From Anaerolineales bacterium (GTDB taxonomy: Bacteria; Chloroflexota; Anaerolineae; Anaerolineales; E44-bin32), in assembly GCA_030642885.1 (NCBI GenBank), contig DAOWMX010000060.1:1-9657 (forward strand): DNA of 9,657 bases, read 5' to 3'. How positions within the stretch are numbered: position 1 is the first letter of the stretch; every line of letters begins with the position of its first letter. Positions 7,249 through 9,657 of this stretch are shown here, piece by piece. The notes below the pieces were generated by a model. That model was not told the DNA's origin, made no database searches, and worked only from the letters and a program-made list of their open reading frames with translations. The position numbers and the translations under genes were made by a program.

Positions 7249-7385
7249 CTCTTTTCTCCTGTGTGCATCGAATTTACTTGGTTTGTTTAACGGTCTATCC
7301 GCGAGGACCGCTTGGTTCCAATGTTGAGATGCTGCGTCAGATGCCCCAGACTTCTGGCGAGAGCGGCAATCACACGAGATTGACC

Positions 7386-7434
7386 CCGGGGCGATAATTG
7401 TCTTCCGCTTTCACCAAATCTTCAATTGCCCCGG
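7386..7434. repeat. Bulged inverted repeat downstream of the first multiheme gene
   Basis: CCGGGGC plus AATTG (7386-7392, 7396-7400) pair with CAATTGCCCCGG (7423-7434), giving 12 bp interrupted by a 3-nt GAT bulge and a 22-nt loop. It lies 51 nt beyond the minus-strand stop at 7486. No T-tract follows on the minus strand. It may be a 3' stabilising structure or weak terminator. The rest of the 7249-7485 gap holds only small hairpins (such as CAATC/GATTG at 7367-7382) and the ribosome binding site of the next gene. No convincing promoter is seen there. Confidence 0.4.
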
Positions 7435-7485
7435 ATAGTTCCATCGTCCAAGGAGATTAGCCGAGCGCTTAGGTCCTCTAATCGC

Positions 7486-8442
7486 TTACTCAACATCCTC
7501 CGAAAAGCCCCAGGGGTTATTAGGATAATGGCAGCGGTCACAACTGGCCTCCAGTTGTGTGTTGTGAGAAGTGAATGGGTAGGAAACCCCTTCCGAATCC
7601 GGAGGCAGGAATGTGATCCACGTGCCTAGATCCTCGTCTGGGCCGATCGCCATATCGTCGGCGTCGTGGCAAGCCACGCAGGATACCGACTCGTGCGCTT
7701 CGTCGTGCCCGGGAATATCCGCAGCCATGTCATCGTGGCATCCAGCAGCACTACATGATGCTATAGTGCTGTGGGCGTCGTGACAGTCCGTGCAGGAATA
7801 ATCCGCATGTGCTCCGCCCACGACAACAGCCGTATGACCGGGTTGATCGAGATCAGGATCATTGTGGCATTTCCCACACAATTCTGTGGACGAATCTACC
7901 TGCTCATATTCATTGATTAACAGGAACAGAAGCCAGGCGTATTCAGGCTCTACTTCGTCATTCTTATTAACAAGGTGGCAAACATTGCATTCGATATTGG
8001 TCCATGTTTCCTGGGCGAGAGAGGCAGGCGGGGGAGCTATCTCGAATTTGCATACCAAACACGATTCTGAGATGTCGTCTATTGAGGGCACGAAGACGAC
8101 GGGTGCATGGCAGCGAGCGCAAACGTTGTTGTCCCCTTCAACATATGTATCCGCATGAGGGCTGGACTGCCAGGCTTGTTCGATGTCCCCCGCGGAGGGT
8201 GTCTCCTGTTCATCTACAGGGTCTTCGACTGTTGTTTCTCCACCCCCAGACGGTTGTGTGGCCTGGGCGTCAGGCGAGGAAGCTGTAGGAGAGTCAGAAG
8301 ATTGGCAGGCTGCTAATCCGGCGATCAGGAATATTAGAATCAAGCATTGAGTGAAGAATTGGGTCATAGCCCGAGCATTGAGATCACGAGAGTTCTGGCC
8401 CCGATCAGAGATTTTCGAAAAGAGAGACATTCTTCTATCCAT
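7486..8442 (-). CDS. Octaheme c-type cytochrome lipoprotein with a CXXCK site (paralogue 1)
   Basis: Likely exported lipoprotein carrying up to eight c-type hemes. Numbering from the in-frame GTG at 8457, the hydrophobic segment 39-50 ends in a lipobox LAAC (C51), followed by a Ser/Thr/Pro/Glu linker. Heme sites are CARCH 113, CLVCK 133, CNVCH 157, CGKCH 194, CTDCH 222, CSAAGCH 235 (CX4CH), CVACH 260 and CDRCH 306. Site order, spacing and flanking residues match the neighbouring lipoprotein, so they arose by duplication. CXXCK is known for the lysine-ligated catalytic heme of NrfA and some octaheme nitrite reductases, but overall length (about 300) and motif order do not fit NrfA. The start is uncertain: ATG 8442 is given. 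GTG 8457 (AAGGA only 2 nt away), ATG 8430 and ATG 8367 (shortest signal peptide but no positive charge) are alternatives. Substrate and partners are unknown; electron relay or a reductase are both possible. Confidence 0.82.
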   Translation of the reverse strand: MDRRMSLFSKISDRGQNSRDLNARAMTQFFTQCLILIFLIAGLAACQSSDSPTASSPDAQATQPSGGGETTVEDPVDEQETPSAGDIEQAWQSSPHADTYVEGDNNVCARCHAPVVFVPSIDDISESCLVCKFEIAPPPASLAQETWTNIECNVCHLVNKNDEVEPEYAWLLFLLINEYEQVDSSTELCGKCHNDPDLDQPGHTAVVVGGAHADYSCTDCHDAHSTIASCSAAGCHDDMAADIPGHDEAHESVSCVACHDADDMAIGPDEDLGTWITFLPPDSEGVSYPFTSHNTQLEASCDRCHYPNNPWGFSEDVE

Positions 8443-8481
8443 TTTTTTGAAACCCACGGTCCTTAGATTCTAGATTATAAC

Positions 8482-8514
8482 CCTGTGGGGTGAGGAGCCT
8501 CCTCACCCCACAGG
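8482..8514. terminator. Perfect 15-bp GC-rich stem-loop between the two multiheme genes
   Basis: Bases 8482-8496 are the exact reverse complement of 8500-8514 around a 3-nt GCC loop (the innermost pair may open to give a 5-nt loop). It lies 68 nt past the minus-strand stop at 8583 and about 25-40 nt before the next gene's possible starts. No T-run follows in the minus direction; TATAAT occurs instead at 8479-8474. It could be a partial terminator, a processing or stability element setting the ratio of the two proteins, or a repetitive extragenic palindrome. The structure itself is certain; the role is inferred. Confidence 0.55.
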
Positions 8515-8548
8515 AACCCGTTTACCTTCACTTTCCCAGCGCAACTAT

Positions 8549-8563
8549 CCGCCAGGAAGGCGG
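8549..8563. repeat. Small hairpin just after the second multiheme gene
   Basis: CCGCC and GGCGG pair around a 5-nt AGGAA loop, 20 nt past the minus-strand stop at 8583. It is short but GC-pure, and together with the 15-bp stem at 8482-8514 makes two tandem hairpins in this gap. Confidence 0.3.
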
Positions 8564-8582
8564 TTCATTCTGATGGTACGAT

Positions 8583-9572
8583 CTACCCCGTCGTTTCTTC
8601 AGCGGGCGGTTCTGGTACTTCACCTTCTGCGGTTAAGACGGGCAGTCCGTGCACATTGTCGACGAAGTGGCAGCGATCGCAGGCGACTTCATAGACGATG
8701 CTGTGCGAGAGCACAAACTCTGTCACGGGGCCACTGCGACCAACGGTGGTTTCCTGGGTTACCCATGGACCACCCTCGTCATCCGGAGGAGGTCCTACGT
8801 CCAAACCGGAGGCATCATGACAAGCCATGCAGGTCAGCTTATCCAGCATGATGGCGTTGTAGCCCATCATGTGCGTGTCTGAAGTCGTCACGTCTTCGTG
8901 GCAGTCTACACACTGTGTTGGTTCGAGCGTGTGTGGGTCATGGCAGTCTGCGCAGTAGGATGGCGGGGGTACTTCCCCGATGAAACCACCATAGTTGAGG
9001 TGGGCGCTTCCGCCAAGGGTAATCTTATGATCCACAGCAGAGCCGAAGGCGTTGCCGTCGGTGGTCACATGGCATTTCTCACACAACGCTGTTGAAGAGC
9101 TAACTTCAACGTAATCCATTGTGATGGGATTGAGCCAGGCGATCCCCGGAGTGACGGATCCGTTTTCGTCAACATGGTGACAGGTTTCACATGGCACGCC
9201 GACCCACTCCTCTTCGGGCACGAAAGGATTCCCTTCGGCCACCCGCATCTCTTCTTCATGTGCGAATTTGCACGTGAAGCAGGATGGCGGTGGTCCCTGG
9301 AAAGCTTCCGGATCCCAGTTCTGGGGGGAGTGACAGCGAGTGCACCAGGTGTTTGGTCCATGACCAAGGTCGTACGTATTGTGCATATTGCCTTCTACAG
9401 CGGCAATGAATTCTGATTGGTCAGGCATCGGTGTCGCTGTTGGCGGCGGTACGTCGGTTGGCGGGACTGTTGTTGGCTCTGGTGTCGCAGCGGGCGCACA
9501 AGCACCGGCAGCCAGTACCAACAAGAGCAAAGCGCCAATTACGACGAGAGAAAACGTTGGTTTCTTGAGCAT
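8583..9572 (-). CDS. Octaheme c-type cytochrome lipoprotein with a CXXCK site (paralogue 2)
   Basis: A 329-residue exported lipoprotein. Residues 1-25 are a clear type II signal peptide (MLKKP, then a hydrophobic run ending AAGAC, with C25 lipidated). A Thr/Pro-rich linker follows (26-50), as in surface-tethered proteins. Heme sites are CTRCH 77, CFTCK 98, CETCH 128, CEKCH 164, CADCH 207, CVDCH 221, CMACH 248 and CDRCH 298: seven CXXCH and one CXXCK. The order equals that of the neighbouring paralogue, including CK at site 2 followed by Phe in both. The first site is preceded by GNMHNTY in the same relation as SPHADTY in the paralogue. ATG 9572 is chosen because GAGGAG precedes it by 6 nt and gives the textbook signal peptide; the frame is open upstream to GTG 9653. 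It is the first visible gene of the minus-strand set, and its promoter is probably outside the window. The function is unknown; density (eight sites in about 225 residues) suits an electron relay, while CXXCK suggests a catalytic heme. Confidence 0.88.
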   Translation of the reverse strand: MLKKPTFSLVVIGALLLLVLAAGACAPAATPEPTTVPPTDVPPPTATPMPDQSEFIAAVEGNMHNTYDLGHGPNTWCTRCHSPQNWDPEAFQGPPPSCFTCKFAHEEEMRVAEGNPFVPEEEWVGVPCETCHHVDENGSVTPGIAWLNPITMDYVEVSSSTALCEKCHVTTDGNAFGSAVDHKITLGGSAHLNYGGFIGEVPPPSYCADCHDPHTLEPTQCVDCHEDVTTSDTHMMGYNAIMLDKLTCMACHDASGLDVGPPPDDEGGPWVTQETTVGRSGPVTEFVLSHSIVYEVACDRCHFVDNVHGLPVLTAEGEVPEPPAEETTG

Positions 9573-9578
9573 TGCATT

Positions 9579-9584
9579 CTCCTC
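9579..9584 (-). promoter_or_regulatory. Shine-Dalgarno that fixes the start of the second multiheme lipoprotein
   Basis: GAGGAG on the minus strand, 6 nt before ATG 9572-9570. The region beyond it to the window edge (9585-9657) is A-rich on the minus strand and shows no clear -10/-35 pair. Confidence 0.65.
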
Positions 9585-9657
9585 TTTTCCTCTTCGTAAT
9601 TTTGTAAAACCGGCTTTTGAAGAAAGATTTGTTCCTCTATTTTTTTTCTTCACCCTC

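Noticed and set aside
7249..7485. tRNA or small RNA in the gap with several small hairpins
   Set aside because: No cloverleaf, no T-loop consensus and no promoter-terminator pair could be found.
8474..8479. TATAAT (minus strand) as a promoter for multiheme paralogue 1
   Set aside because: The -35 position falls in the stem-loop and reads GGAGGC, far from TTGACA.
7486..9572. Calling the multiheme lipoproteins NrfA or octaheme nitrite reductase
   Set aside because: CXXCK is shared, but its position in the motif order and the protein length do not fit those families.
1..9657. Mobile element, CRISPR array or phage genes
   Set aside because: No transposase, integrase, regularly spaced repeats or phage-like genes are visible on either strand.

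Overview
The window looks like a bacterial chromosome segment of roughly even base composition. Gene content (a CcmA/B/C/D-type set preceded by a membrane-anchored diheme cytochrome, a PF04240-type carotenoid gene, and dense multiheme lipoproteins) suggests an uncultured Chloroflexota, Anaerolineae-like lineage. That taxonomic guess is inference only; there is no rRNA or other marker here to confirm it.

Plus strand, 1-5049: the 5'-truncated end of a diheme cytochrome c fused to a membrane anchor and charged tail. It is followed by ccmA and ccmB (each overlapping the gene before it by exactly 8 nt), ccmC, a 54-residue CcmD-like protein, and a carotenoid biosynthesis membrane protein. The ccm products form the heme-handling ABC module of System I cytochrome c maturation. 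CcmE, F, G and H are not in the window and may lie upstream.

Minus strand, 9572 down to 5071: two tandem paralogous octaheme lipoproteins, a six-helix membrane protein of unknown function, and a long ferrochelatase-like protein. All four run in the same direction, are separated by short gaps (135 to 237 nt) holding inverted repeats, and converge on the plus-strand set. The two blocks meet in a 21-nt gap that contains only a small stem-loop.

The plausible common thread is heme: a chelatase-like enzyme, the machinery that delivers and attaches heme c, and two multiheme proteins that would need a lot of it. The most interesting signal is the pair of octaheme lipoproteins. Both carry seven histidine-type heme sites (CXXCH, or CX4CH once) plus one conserved CXXCK at the second site. 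CXXCK marks the lysine-ligated catalytic heme of NrfA-type nitrite reductases, but these proteins are much shorter and otherwise unlike NrfA. The second candidate is the leader of the ferrochelatase-like gene, which can fold into mutually exclusive stems, one of which hides its strong Shine-Dalgarno sequence.
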